Positions 1-7,982 of a stretch of DNA of 36,417 bases are shown here, in pieces. Location of the stretch: positions 1 to 36,417 of the forward strand of contig NZ_BOQN01000119.1 in NCBI RefSeq assembly GCF_018332695.1, written 5' to 3'. This DNA is from Paractinoplanes toevensis. Its GTDB lineage: Bacteria > Actinomycetota > Actinomycetes > Mycobacteriales > Micromonosporaceae. A program made the translations under genes and the position numbers. A model generated the notes under the pieces. That model was given only the letters and a program-made list of their open reading frames with translations. It had not been told where the DNA came from and did no database searches. Position 1 is the stretch's first letter, and every line of letters begins with the position of its first letter.

Positions 1-463
1 TTCCGGCGGAGCCCGCACTTCAGGGTGAGCCCGCATTTCGAGCAGGGCTGGCGCACCGAGTGCATGCGACTGGCCGAGCCGATCGGGTAGGGCTCGTGTG
101 CCGGATCGACGCTGTCGACGCGCGTGGCTGCGCGGAAGCCGGGCCCACCATGCCGGCCGCGCGATGGCGTCAGACCAGCCGGGGCCGGCCGCCGCCCGTC
201 GTTCGCTCGTCTGGCGACATCGATCGCCCGTACCTCTGCCGAGGGCGCCGCTGCACCGCCGATCTGCGGCAACGGCTTCCTCGCGGTCGGCGCACGGCCA
301 TAACCACGCGCCGGCCGCGGATGGCCTCTGCAGAACGGATTGCGCCGGGGAAGGGCCGGCAATGTTTGCTGTTAATCGGGCGGTGCCGCCTTCGTAGAAA
401 CGATGTCTTATTTCTGGATAAGGAGGCTGAAGGGGATTTCCGTCTCTTGCTCGGCATGCGATT
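1..463. other. no supportable gene
   Basis: Open frames exist here on both strands, but their translations are low-complexity arginine/alanine-rich strings typical of shadow frames in GC-rich DNA. None has a convincing ribosome binding site or recognisable domain. The stretch lies beyond the terminator of the leftward DUF1996 gene. It may be spacer or the outer end of a neighbouring gene outside the window. Confidence 0.5.
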
Positions 464-491
464 GGCGCGCGCCGCGGCTGCGGCGCGCGCC
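464..491 (-). terminator. strong hairpin after the DUF1996 gene
   Basis: A perfect 12-bp stem (464-475 pairing with 480-491) closes a 4-base loop. It starts 13 bases beyond the stop codon of the leftward CBM6-DUF1996 gene. There is no U-tract, as is common for actinobacterial intrinsic terminators. Confidence 0.75.
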
Positions 492-504
492 GTTACGGCG
501 TACG

Positions 505-1866
505 TTAGAAGTTGCCGTCGGTGTTGCACTTCGCCTTTTGGACTATGCAGTTCTTTACTCGTTGGCTCTGCGCCAGGTTGTCCCAGGCGAAGAAGGCGTC
601 GCCGTGCATTGATGATGCCATTCCTGAGGCCAAGCGGAAACCGTTCGCGGAACCGCTGGTGGGGTAGGAGATCAGGAAGGACAGGTTGGGGATGGCTACT
701 GGGAAGTCGCCCTTGCAGGTGCCGTCGTAGCTGTATGCGACGTGGGCCTTGTGGGTGGGGCTGTCCAGGTTCTTGCCGTCCCAGCAGTCCTGGAAGACCA
801 AGTGGAACATCAGGACGGCGGTGGAGGCGCAGACCGGCCAGTTGCCGTCGGCGCTTCGGCCTATCTGGCCGCCGGGGCCGGCGCAGTAGAACGCGTTCAC
901 CGAGCCCTCCGGTGTCGGCGTCTGCAGCTTTGCGTCGCCGGCGATCATGCGGAAGCCCTGCGGGAACGGCTTGGTGACGCTCGGGTCGGTGATCCGGGAG
1001 CCGTAGTAGACGACCACGTCCTTCGGCTCGATCGCCTGGTCGCCGTTGTAGAGGGTGGGGATCCAGTAGGCCGAGAGGTCCGGCGCCGGGCGGCAGGACG
1101 TGCCGGCGTTCGCCAGCAGGGACGACGTCGTGGTGTACGCGTCGGTCTTGGTGTTGCCCAGGAACGTGTGCATGTGTGATGCGCCGGGCATGCCGGGGAA
1201 GATGATCGGGTCGTCCGTGTGCGAGTGGCTGTAGGTGCAGCTCGCGTTGAACTCGGACACCCGGACCGTGCCGGCCGGCACCGGCTTCGGGGTCAGGGCG
1301 TTGAACTGGGCCAGCTGGGCGTTCCAGGCGGCCTGGTCGATCGGGATCCAGCCGGCTCCGCCCGTTGCGGCACCGTCGCCGAACGAGAACCAGTTGATGT
1401 TGACGAAGTCGCCGCCGGTGGTGTTGCGCAGCAGCGCGAACACTGTCTGGGCACCCGTGGGATGCGAGGCGACGCTGGTGGTCTGGGTGGTCCAGACCTG
1501 CCAGCCGCCGGTGTTGGCGATCGCGAAGGTGGCCAGCACCGGGCCGGTCGCCGAACCGGTGCGCAGTTCGACGCTGCCGGTGCCGGTCGCCGAGGCCACC
1601 CGGGCCTGCACGGTGAGCGTGCCGGCCGCGCCGAGGTCGACGTTGTCGTAGCGCAGCCAGTCGCCGTTGGCGAGGTAGGCGAGGTTCTGCCCGCCGCCGG
1701 TGTCGGCGGTGCCCTCCACCTGGGTGCCGGACTGCGCGGCGTACGACTCGGCCTGCACGGTGACGGTGGCGGCGTCGGCTCTCGACGGCGCCAGGACGAG
1801 TGTGGCGGCCACCGTGAGGGCGGTGGCCACCAGCACGCGGATTCGTGGGGATGAATGCATCAGCAC
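505..1866 (-). CDS. secreted CBM6 + DUF1996 protein
   Basis: This is a 453-residue exported protein. A signal peptide of about 32 residues ends near SRADA-A. Residues ~33-165 form a CBM6-type carbohydrate-binding module (begins VTVQAESYAAQSG, ends NINWFSFG). From ~200 to the end is a DUF1996 domain, recognisable from FNASCTYSHSHTDDPI, the histidine-rich SHMHTFLGN and the conserved cysteines. DUF1996 has no firmly known chemistry; it is common in secreted actinobacterial and fungal proteins that also carry sugar-binding modules. A role on a polysaccharide surface is inferred. The ATG is preceded by GAGGAG five bases upstream. The gene stands alone, with a clear promoter, two LacI-type operator sites and a terminator, so it is probably induced by a sugar. 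Confidence 0.9.
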   Translation of the reverse strand: MLMHSSPRIRVLVATALTVAATLVLAPSRADAATVTVQAESYAAQSGTQVEGTADTGGGQNLAYLANGDWLRYDNVDLGAAGTLTVQARVASATGTGSVELRTGSATGPVLATFAIANTGGWQVWTTQTTSVASHPTGAQTVFALLRNTTGGDFVNINWFSFGDGAATGGAGWIPIDQAAWNAQLAQFNALTPKPVPAGTVRVSEFNASCTYSHSHTDDPIIFPGMPGASHMHTFLGNTKTDAYTTTSSLLANAGTSCRPAPDLSAYWIPTLYNGDQAIEPKDVVVYYGSRITDPSVTKPFPQGFRMIAGDAKLQTPTPEGSVNAFYCAGPGGQIGRSADGNWPVCASTAVLMFHLVFQDCWDGKNLDSPTHKAHVAYSYDGTCKGDFPVAIPNLSFLISYPTSGSANGFRLASGMASSMHGDAFFAWDNLAQSQRVKNCIVQKAKCNTDGNF

Positions 1867-1899
1867 TCCTCGGGGATTCGGGGATCAGGAGTGCCAGGA

Positions 1900-1929
1900 A
1901 GTATCGAGGCTCGGGAAGCGCTCTCTCAA
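1900..1929 (-). promoter_or_regulatory. promoter of the CBM6-DUF1996 gene
   Basis: On the minus strand, TTGAGA (1929-1924) and GATACT (1905-1900) are separated by 18 bases. This is a reasonable vegetative-type promoter about 35 bases before the start codon. The spacer contains an operator-like half-conserved palindrome (1913-1926), so a bound repressor would occlude RNA polymerase. Confidence 0.55.
1913..1926. promoter_or_regulatory. operator O1, imperfect LacI-type site
   Basis: GGGAAGCGCTCTCT is an imperfect copy of the perfect palindrome at 1980-1993. It lies between the -35 and -10 of the CBM6-DUF1996 promoter. The central GAGCGC/AAGCGC core resembles the sites bound by CebR-like LacI-family sugar repressors of actinomycetes. 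Confidence 0.55.
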
Positions 1930-1979
1930 CATCGAGCCGTTTTAATCGACACCATGTGTCGAAACATGCGCGAAATCTC

Positions 1980-1993
1980 GGGAAGCGCTTCCC
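1980..1993. promoter_or_regulatory. operator O2, perfect GGGAAGCGCTTCCC
   Basis: A 14-bp perfect palindrome with a GAAGCGCTTC core, characteristic of LacI-family operators. Its centre is 67 bases from that of O1. It also falls near the -35 region of the divergent TetR gene, so the same regulator could affect both genes. The cognate repressor is not obvious: the LacI gene in this window sits next to a different palindrome. Confidence 0.6.
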
Positions 1994-2007
1994 CGACGGA
2001 CGGCCGG

Positions 2008-2013
2008 TACGCT
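2008..2013 (+). promoter_or_regulatory. -10 element for leaderless tetR-type gene
   Basis: TACGCT lies exactly seven bases before the ATG at 2021. This is the spacing that gives a leaderless mRNA in actinobacteria. No Shine-Dalgarno sequence precedes this ATG, which agrees. Confidence 0.45.
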
Positions 2014-2020
2014 GAACTCG

Positions 2021-2599
2021 ATGACTAGCACCGGGCCGGGCCGGCCCCGGGACCCGCAGGTCGACCGGCGGATCGCCCAGGCCGCCCTGGACGTGTTCGG
2101 CGAACTGGGCTGGGCCGGGTTCGCGATGGAGGCCGTCGCCCGGCGGGCGGGAGTCGGCAAAGCCTCGCTCTATCTGCGGTGGAGCAGCAAGGAGGCGCTG
2201 CTCAGCGACGCGCTGACCACCGGCCTGGTGCGGATCAGCGACGTCGACACCGGCACCGTCCACGGCGACCTCGCCGAGTTGGCCGGCCAGATGATCGACC
2301 TCTACGTCGGACCGGCCAGCCGCGCGGCGATGCGCCTCAACCTGGAGGCCCGCACGATCCCCGGCATCGCCGAGAACTACGCGGCGATGCGTACCGCCCA
2401 GACGAGGGCGGCGCGGGCCATCGTCCGGCGCGGCATCGAGCGCGGTGAGCTACCACCGGCGACGTCGGTGACGCTGCTGCTGGACACCCTGGTCGGCGGA
2501 GCGATGATGCACGCCCTGAACACGCCGGCCGAGAAACGAACCCCGGACCACGCCCGCGACCTGGTCGACTTCCTCCTGCACGCGGTGACGGTCCCCTGA
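2021..2599 (+). CDS. TetR/AcrR family transcriptional regulator
   Basis: 192 residues, the usual length for the family. The N-terminal helix-turn-helix is clear: RIAQAALDVFGELGWAGFAM, then AVARRAGVGKASLYLRWSSK at ~35-55, followed by a helical ligand-binding domain with no close signature. Such proteins repress target promoters until a small molecule binds; the ligand here is unknown. The gene diverges from the CBM6-DUF1996 gene with the two operators between them. Its stop nearly abuts the stop of the next, opposite-strand gene. The start is set by the leaderless -10 element and by the family's short N-terminal extension before helix 1 (MTSTGPGRPRDPQVD). Confidence 0.92.
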   Translation: MTSTGPGRPRDPQVDRRIAQAALDVFGELGWAGFAMEAVARRAGVGKASLYLRWSSKEALLSDALTTGLVRISDVDTGTVHGDLAELAGQMIDLYVGPASRAAMRLNLEARTIPGIAENYAAMRTAQTRAARAIVRRGIERGELPPATSVTLLLDTLVGGAMMHALNTPAEKRTPDHARDLVDFLLHAVTVP

Positions 2600-2600
2600 C

Positions 2601-3263
2601 TCAGGCCGGCGGGTCGGCGAACCAGCCGGTCGAGGGGCGGGGCGGAGGCGGCGGCGGGGTCTGTTCCACCGGCGGCTGGGGCGGCCACAGCAGGTAGCTC
2701 CGGTCGGCGGCCGCGCGGATGACACTGCCGTCCACCTCGGTGCGGGACTCGGCGATGCCGAACGCCGGCCAGGCCAGCACGAACGTCACCGGGCCGGCCG
2801 GCGGCAGCGGGGACACCCAGTAGGTCTGGTTGGCACTCAGGTCACCGCTGCTGCCGCCACCATGCCGCATCAGGGTCAGCGGGCTGCTCGCGCCCGGGCC
2901 CCGGGTGTGGAAGTCGTCCAGGATCGAGGCCCGGCCACCGTCGGCGTACTCGATGCCGAACAGCAGGCGGTCCTCGGCCGGGACCTGCACACGGGGATGG
3001 CCGTGCCCGCTGACCAGGGCGAACAGGCCGCCGTTGGCTATCTCCGGGCGAGACGCGCGCAGCCGGACGTCGAGGGTGAAGCGGAAGCCCGTCGAATACA
3101 CCTCGACCTGGCTGATCCCGACCGCGGTGTCCTCGGTCTTGCTGAGCAGCACGGTGATCCCGGCGCCGGCGGGCAACTCGTTCTCCGGCGGGGAGATCCG
3201 GCGCTGCCATTCCTGCATCTGCTCGGGGGTGGGTGGCTCTGCCTCGCTGCGGACGAAATGCAC
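2601..3263 (-). CDS. hypothetical protein, proline-rich C terminus
   Basis: 220 residues with no signal peptide, membrane segment or recognised domain. The centre looks like a beta-rich domain (VGISQVEVYSTGFRFTLDVR, LLFGIEYADGG, PVTFVLAWPAFGIAES). The last ~30 residues are very proline-rich (TPPPPPPRPS). The GTG start has GAGGAG six bases upstream, and that site overlaps the end of the preceding NTF2-like gene. The two genes are 10 bases apart on the same strand, so they are probably co-transcribed. No function is assigned. Confidence 0.75.
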   Translation of the reverse strand: MHFVRSEAEPPTPEQMQEWQRRISPPENELPAGAGITVLLSKTEDTAVGISQVEVYSTGFRFTLDVRLRASRPEIANGGLFALVSGHGHPRVQVPAEDRLLFGIEYADGGRASILDDFHTRGPGASSPLTLMRHGGGSSGDLSANQTYWVSPLPPAGPVTFVLAWPAFGIAESRTEVDGSVIRAAADRSYLLWPPQPPVEQTPPPPPPRPSTGWFADPPA

Positions 3264-3273
3264 GGCGTGCTCC

Positions 3274-3639
3274 TCAGGGCCGGAAGTAGTCGCGGAGGTG
3301 GGCGATGCGGTCGTCGCGGACGCGAAAGATCTGGACCAGCGACATGGTGCTGCTCGGATTCTCGAAGACGGTGTCGATCTCGGCGATGAACACGCCCGGG
3401 TCGGCGGTGTCGTGCAGGACGTACGCGGACTTCTCGAAGCTCAGCGTGCCGGGCACCGACACGCTCTGGTAGACGCCGATGCCGGCCCGGATCGCCTCGC
3501 GGCCCTCCAGCCGGTGGCCGGTGAGCGGCACCTCGTACACCCCGTCCGGCGTGAACAGGTCGGCGTACGCGTCGGGGTTGCGGGTGATGGCGCCCGCGTA
3601 GATGTACCGCTCGAAGATCTCTTTGTGCGAAAGGCTCAC
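3274..3639 (-). CDS. NTF2/SnoaL-like domain protein
   Basis: About 121 residues fitting the compact alpha+beta cone fold of NTF2-like proteins. It has an N-terminal helix (SHKEIFERYIYAGAITRNPDAYADLF), TPDGVYEVPLTGHRLEGREAI, then C-terminal strands (TMSLVQIFRVRDDRIAHLRDYFRP). This matches the SnoaL-like polyketide-cyclase/isomerase layout; many members have no known substrate. The GTG at 3639 is chosen because it starts just before the first helix; an in-frame GTG six codons upstream is an alternative. It is probably co-transcribed with the unknown 220-residue gene downstream. The upstream GH42 gene is separated from it by a terminator hairpin. Confidence 0.82.
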   Translation of the reverse strand: MSLSHKEIFERYIYAGAITRNPDAYADLFTPDGVYEVPLTGHRLEGREAIRAGIGVYQSVSVPGTLSFEKSAYVLHDTADPGVFIAEIDTVFENPSSTMSLVQIFRVRDDRIAHLRDYFRP

Positions 3640-3671
3640 TCTCCACCATGGCACAAACCCGGGCCGGTTGA

Positions 3672-3696
3672 CCGCGCCTGGAACGGTCAGGCGCGG
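3672..3696 (-). terminator. terminator of the GH42 operon
   Basis: A perfect 9-bp GC stem (3672-3680 with 3688-3696) and a 7-base loop. It overlaps the last codons and stop of the GH42 gene on the minus strand. It separates the beta-galactosidase operon from the NTF2-like gene. Confidence 0.6.
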
Positions 3697-5663
3697 ATCA
3701 CGGCCACTCCCCTGGCGGCGAGAGTGGTTTCCGCGGCGCCGAGCGACGAGATGTCGATCGGCTCGTCGGTGCGGTTGAGGATGAAGCGGAAGTCGCCTCG
3801 CTGCGCGAGTTCGACGCGGCCGCGCAGGGCGGCCGGGAGGTCGCCGGGCACGCCGGCCCGCTCCAGCAGGGTGCCGAGAACAGGGGCAAGCCCTTCGGGC
3901 CCCAGACGCGTCGAGACGTACGCGGCGGAGCCGTTGCCGACCTCGCGACGGGTCACGGCCGGGCGACCGGCCAGCTCGCCGGTCTGGTAGGTCGCGAGCA
4001 CGTCGACGGCCTCGTCCACCAGGTCGATCCGGTCGGTCCACAGCGTGCCGGTGGTGCCGTTGGAAAGCGTGGCGCTCTCGTGGTCGAGCAGCGGCGCGAA
4101 CTCCTCGATGCGGATGCCGAGCAGGTCACGCAGCGCACCGGGGTAACCGCCGAGCCACACGTGGTCGTGCTCGTCGACGATGCCGGAGAAGTACGTGGTG
4201 ACCAGGTGGCCGCCGGCGCTGACGTACGCGTCGAGGCGCTTGGCCAGGTCGGCCGGCACGACGTGCAGGACGGGCGCGACCAGTACGTCGTACTCCTCGA
4301 GGGGTGCGCCCAGCGGGACCACGTCCGCCCGTACGCCAAGGTTGAGGAACGTGGTGTACCAGTCCAGGGCCTCCTGGCGGTAGCGCAGGCGGTCGGTGGG
4401 GTGCGAGTCGAGTTCGGAGGCCCACCAGGACGGCCAGTCGAAGAGGATGGCGGCCCGGGCGCGGGTGCGCGGGGTGCCGGCCAGCTCTGACAACGTTGCC
4501 AGTTGGGCACCGAGCGCCGCGACCGAGCGGAACAGGTCGCTGTCGGCGCCGGCGTGCGGGAACATCGCCGAGTGGTATTTCTCGGCGCCGGCCCGGGACT
4601 GCCGCCACTGGAAGAAGCAGACCGCGTCGGCGCCGTGCGCGACGTGGGTGAGCGAGTCGCGAGCCAGTTCGCCGGCCTTCTTCGGCACGTTGATCGGCTG
4701 CCAGTTGACGGCACTGGTGGAGTGCTCCATCAGGAACCACGGCCGGCCGCCGGCCAGGTTGCCGGTCAGGTTGGCCGAGAACGACAGCTCGTCGAGGGAC
4801 TGCGGGCCGGGCTGCCGGTAGTGGTCGTTGGAGACGAAGTCGACCTCGTCGGCCCAGGCGGCGTAGTCCATGCCCTTGGTCTCGCCCATGACCATGAAAT
4901 TCGTGGTCACCGGGATGTCGGGAGTGATCTCCCGGAGGATCTCCTTCTCGGCCCGCAGGTAATCCACGAGCGCGTCCGACGAGAACCGCTTGAAGTCGAG
5001 CTGCTGCCCCGGGTTGGGGTGGGTGGCGGCCAGCCGCGGCGGGATGATCTCGTCCCAGGCGGTGTAGCGCTGCGACCAGAAGGCCGTGCCCCAGGCGTCG
5101 TTGAGCTCGTCCAGGGTCGCGTACTTGTCGCGCAGCCACACCCGGAACGCGCGGGCCGCGTCGTCCGAGTAGTCGTAGATGTTGTGGCAGCCGAGCTCGT
5201 TGGAGACGTGCCAGGCCACCACGGCCGGGTGCTCTTTGTACCGGTCAGCGAGCGCCCGGACCAGCGCCAGGGCGTGCGAACGGAAGATCGGCGAGGTCGG
5301 ACGCCACTGCTGGCGTCCACCGGGCCAGATCGTGTGCCCTTCCCGGTCCACCGGGAGAATGGACGGGTGGGCGGCGGTCAGCCACGGCGGCGGCGACGCG
5401 GTCGCGGTCGCCAGGTCCACCGAGATGCCGTTGGCGTGCAGGAGATCGATGGCGTCGTCGAGCCAGGCGAAGTCGTACTCGCCTTCGGCCGGCTCCAGAC
5501 GAGCCCACGAGAAGATCGCGAGCGAAACGATCGTCACGCCCGCCGAACGCATGTGCTGGACGTCCTCGTCCCACACGGCACGCGGCCACTGGTCGGGGTT
5601 GTAATCCGCACCGAATTCCAGGCGGGGGGCTCCGTCACGACGCAGCCATCGGGGGGAACTCAC
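3687..5663 (-). CDS. beta-galactosidase, GH42
   Basis: 658 residues, normal for GH42. There is no signal peptide, so the enzyme is cytoplasmic and would cleave terminal beta-galactosyl residues from imported oligosaccharides. The family start FGADYNPDQWP is at 17-27. The acid/base glutamate is E156 in HVSNELG. The nucleophile is E313 in WFLMEHS. The trimerisation and C-terminal beta domains follow (NRTDEPIDI near the end). The GTG start has AAGGAG five bases upstream. It is the last gene of the leftward permease-permease-binding protein operon, after a hairpin that may reduce its expression relative to the binding protein. Control by the divergent LacI protein is inferred from the operators at 8924-9006. 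Confidence 0.95.
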   Translation of the reverse strand: MSSPRWLRRDGAPRLEFGADYNPDQWPRAVWDEDVQHMRSAGVTIVSLAIFSWARLEPAEGEYDFAWLDDAIDLLHANGISVDLATATASPPPWLTAAHPSILPVDREGHTIWPGGRQQWRPTSPIFRSHALALVRALADRYKEHPAVVAWHVSNELGCHNIYDYSDDAARAFRVWLRDKYATLDELNDAWGTAFWSQRYTAWDEIIPPRLAATHPNPGQQLDFKRFSSDALVDYLRAEKEILREITPDIPVTTNFMVMGETKGMDYAAWADEVDFVSNDHYRQPGPQSLDELSFSANLTGNLAGGRPWFLMEHSTSAVNWQPINVPKKAGELARDSLTHVAHGADAVCFFQWRQSRAGAEKYHSAMFPHAGADSDLFRSVAALGAQLATLSELAGTPRTRARAAILFDWPSWWASELDSHPTDRLRYRQEALDWYTTFLNLGVRADVVPLGAPLEEYDVLVAPVLHVVPADLAKRLDAYVSAGGHLVTTYFSGIVDEHDHVWLGGYPGALRDLLGIRIEEFAPLLDHESATLSNGTTGTLWTDRIDLVDEAVDVLATYQTGELAGRPAVTRREVGNGSAAYVSTRLGPEGLAPVLGTLLERAGVPGDLPAALRGRVELAQRGDFRFILNRTDEPIDISSLGAAETTLAARGVAVIRA

Positions 5664-5680
5664 ACGAACTCCTTAAAGGT

Positions 5681-5711
5681 GGGGGCCCGCGCGCCCACCG
5701 CACGGGCCCCC
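5681..5711 (-). terminator. intra-operon hairpin between binding protein and GH42
   Basis: A 9-bp perfect GC stem (5681-5689 with 5703-5711) with a 13-base loop, 7 bases past the stop of the binding-protein gene and about 18 bases before the GH42 start. It probably acts as a partial terminator or mRNA-stabilising stem that keeps the binding protein in excess. Confidence 0.6.
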
Positions 5712-5718
5712 GGTGTCA

Positions 5719-7053
5719 CTACTTGACGGTGAAGCCCTGCTCGGTGCCGTACTTGGCGGACTGCTCCTGCCACGCCTTCAGGCCGTCGGTGAGGGTGGTG
5801 CCGGAGACGTACGCCTTGCCGACCGTGTCGTTGAAGATGCTGTTCGAGTACACCTGGAACGGCAGGTAGGACCAGCCGGTGACCACGTTCTGCGCCGACT
5901 TCGCGAAGATCTCGTTGGCCTTCTGGCCGCCGAAGTACTTGAACTCGGTGTTCAGGAACGCGGGGTCGTTGAGCTGCTTGGTGGTGGCCGGGAAGGCCCC
6001 GTTGTCCACGCGGACCTGCACGCCGTCACCGTCGTTCGCGTACTTCATGAAGCCGTACGCCAGTTCCTTGTTCGCGCCCTTGTCCATGATCGCGAGAGAG
6101 CTGCCGCCGTTCTCGGCGCTGGCGGTGGCGCCGGCCGTCCACTGCGGCAGGTCGGCGACCCGCCACTTGCCGGAGCCGCCGGGCGCGCTGGAGGTGAAGT
6201 TGGCGGGCATCCAGGCGCCGGTGGAGATGGAGGCGATGGTGCCGCCGGCCATGCCCTGGAACCACTGGTCGCTCCAGCTGGAGATCGGCGCGAGGAGCTT
6301 CTCGCTGATCAGCTGCTGCCAGACCTTGGCGAACTCGGTGGCGCCCGGGTCCGAGAAGTTGATCGTCACGTTGGTGCCGTCGACCGTGTAGGGCTTGCCG
6401 CCGGCCTGCCAGATCAGGCTGGTGGTGAGGCCGGCGTCGCCGGTGTCGTTGGTGATGTACGCCTTCGGGTCGGCCTTGTGCAGCTTGCGGGCCGCGTCCA
6501 GGTATTCGTCCCAGGTCTTGGGGACCGCGATGCCGTACTTGTCGAAGACCTCTTTGTTGTAGAACAGCGCCATCGGGCCGGAGTCCATCGGCAGGCCGTA
6601 GACGGTGCCGCCGCTGGTCACCGACGACCACGGGCCGGGGGTGAAGTCGGCCTTGAGGCTCTCGGCGCCGTAGCCGGTGAGGGCGGTCAGCGACTTGCCC
6701 AGGGCGAACTGCGGCAGCGCGTAGTACTCGATCTGCGCGACGTCGGGGACGCCCTTACCGGCGGCGACGGCGTTCTGCAGGGCGGTGTACTGGTCGTTGC
6801 CGGTACCGGCGTTGACCAGATTTACCTTGACGTTCGGGTACTTCTCCTGAAATTTCGTCACGACCTGCTTGAGCGTGGGCTCCCACGCCCACACGGTCAG
6901 GTTGCCGCCCTTTTCCAGGGCCGCGGTGACATCCGCGTCGGAGACGGTGCCGGACGACGACGCGGACGAATCGGAGGAGTCGTCGCCACCGCCGCAGGCG
7001 GCCAGGCCGAGCGACAGCAGCGCAACCGCTGCGATGGGCAAGAACTTACGCAT
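5719..7053 (-). CDS. sugar ABC transporter substrate-binding lipoprotein (CUT1)
   Basis: 444 residues. The signal peptide MRKFLPIAAVALLSLGLAAC ends in a lipobox cysteine, followed by a GGGDDSSDSS-type flexible stretch, so it is anchored outside the membrane. The body is a family 1 extracellular solute-binding protein (LTVWAWEPTLKQVVTKFQEKYPNVKV at the N side; PKTWDEYLDAARKL; AYGFMKYANDGDGVQ). It captures an oligosaccharide for the two permeases encoded upstream; coupling to GH42 suggests a galactoside. An alternative ATG at 7080 overlaps the permease stop by four bases (ATGA) and would add nine residues, but the ATG at 7053 gives a standard lipoprotein signal and has AAAGGA upstream. Confidence 0.93.
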   Translation of the reverse strand: MRKFLPIAAVALLSLGLAACGGGDDSSDSSASSSGTVSDADVTAALEKGGNLTVWAWEPTLKQVVTKFQEKYPNVKVNLVNAGTGNDQYTALQNAVAAGKGVPDVAQIEYYALPQFALGKSLTALTGYGAESLKADFTPGPWSSVTSGGTVYGLPMDSGPMALFYNKEVFDKYGIAVPKTWDEYLDAARKLHKADPKAYITNDTGDAGLTTSLIWQAGGKPYTVDGTNVTINFSDPGATEFAKVWQQLISEKLLAPISSWSDQWFQGMAGGTIASISTGAWMPANFTSSAPGGSGKWRVADLPQWTAGATASAENGGSSLAIMDKGANKELAYGFMKYANDGDGVQVRVDNGAFPATTKQLNDPAFLNTEFKYFGGQKANEIFAKSAQNVVTGWSYLPFQVYSNSIFNDTVGKAYVSGTTLTDGLKAWQEQSAKYGTEQGFTVK

Positions 7054-7076
7054 CAGGGAGGGATCCTTTCCCGGGT

Positions 7077-7982
7077 TCATTCTTTTACGCTTCCGGCGGC
7101 CAGACCCGACTGCCAGTAGCGCTGGAGGAGGAGGAACGCCGCGATGAGCGGCAGGATCGTGAGGAGCGATCCGGTGATGACGAGGTTGAAAACGGCCTGG
7201 CCCCCGGCGGTCGCGGCCTGGGCGTTCCAGGCGTTGAGGCCGAGCGTGATCGGGTACCAGTCCGGGTCCTTCAGCATGATCAGCGGAAGGAAGTAGTTGT
7301 TCCAGGTGGCGACCGTGCTGATCAGCAGCACGGTGACGATGCCGGGAGCGAGCAACGGCACCGAGATCTTGAAGAACGTGCGGAACTCCCCCGCACCGTC
7401 GACCCGGGCCGCCTCGATGATCTCGTCGGGCACGGCCTCGGCCGAGAAGGTCCACATCAGGTAGAAGCCGAGCGGCGTCACCAGCGACGGGATGATCACG
7501 GCCCACGGGGTGTTCGTCAGGTTCATCTTGCTGAACATCAGGAACGTCGGGACGGCCAGGGCGGTGCCGGGCACGGCGACCGCGCCGATGACGATCGCGA
7601 AGACGCCCCGCTTGCCCGGGAAGTCGAACTTGGCCAGGCCGTACCCGGCCAGCGTGGCCAGGATCGTGGCCCCGCCCGCGCCCACCACCACGTACAGCAG
7701 GGTGTTGCCGAGCCAGCGGACGAACACTCCGTCGTCGTACGTCAAAGTCTCTTTGATGTTGGCGAAGAGCGCGAACTTGCCGTCGTCGAACCAGAGACCG
7801 AACGACGAGAACAGGCCGTCCTGCGTCTTGGTCGCGTTGATCAGCAGCCACACCATCGGCACGAGGCTGTAGATGGCGAACAGCGCGACCAGCCCGGTGA
7901 GCAGGATGCTCTTGCGACGCCGGCGCTTGGTCGCGACGGGCGCGTCCACCGAAGCGGGACGGGTACGCAACGCGGTGGTCAT
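7077..7982 (-). CDS. sugar ABC transporter permease, MalG-type (CUT1)
   Basis: 301 residues with about six membrane helices, the first near 28-48 after a basic tail (TKRRRRKS). The EAA loop that docks on the ATPase is visible as EAARVDGAGEFRTFFKISVPLLAPG. It forms the membrane channel with the MalF-type partner, whose stop codon it overlaps by one base (TGATG), indicating translational coupling. No ATPase gene is in the operon, so it probably uses a shared MsiK-like ATPase. Confidence 0.94.
   Translation of the reverse strand: MTTALRTRPASVDAPVATKRRRRKSILLTGLVALFAIYSLVPMVWLLINATKTQDGLFSSFGLWFDDGKFALFANIKETLTYDDGVFVRWLGNTLLYVVVGAGGATILATLAGYGLAKFDFPGKRGVFAIVIGAVAVPGTALAVPTFLMFSKMNLTNTPWAVIIPSLVTPLGFYLMWTFSAEAVPDEIIEAARVDGAGEFRTFFKISVPLLAPGIVTVLLISTVATWNNYFLPLIMLKDPDWYPITLGLNAWNAQAATAGGQAVFNLVITGSLLTILPLIAAFLLLQRYWQSGLAAGSVKE

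Noticed and set aside
170..2263. 697-codon minus-strand open frame
   Set aside because: It runs in another frame through the CBM6-DUF1996 gene and opposite the TetR gene; the translation is arginine/histidine-rich with no domain.
4503..5726. 407-codon plus-strand frame
   Set aside because: It is antisense to GH42 with valine/glycine/arginine-rich shadow composition.
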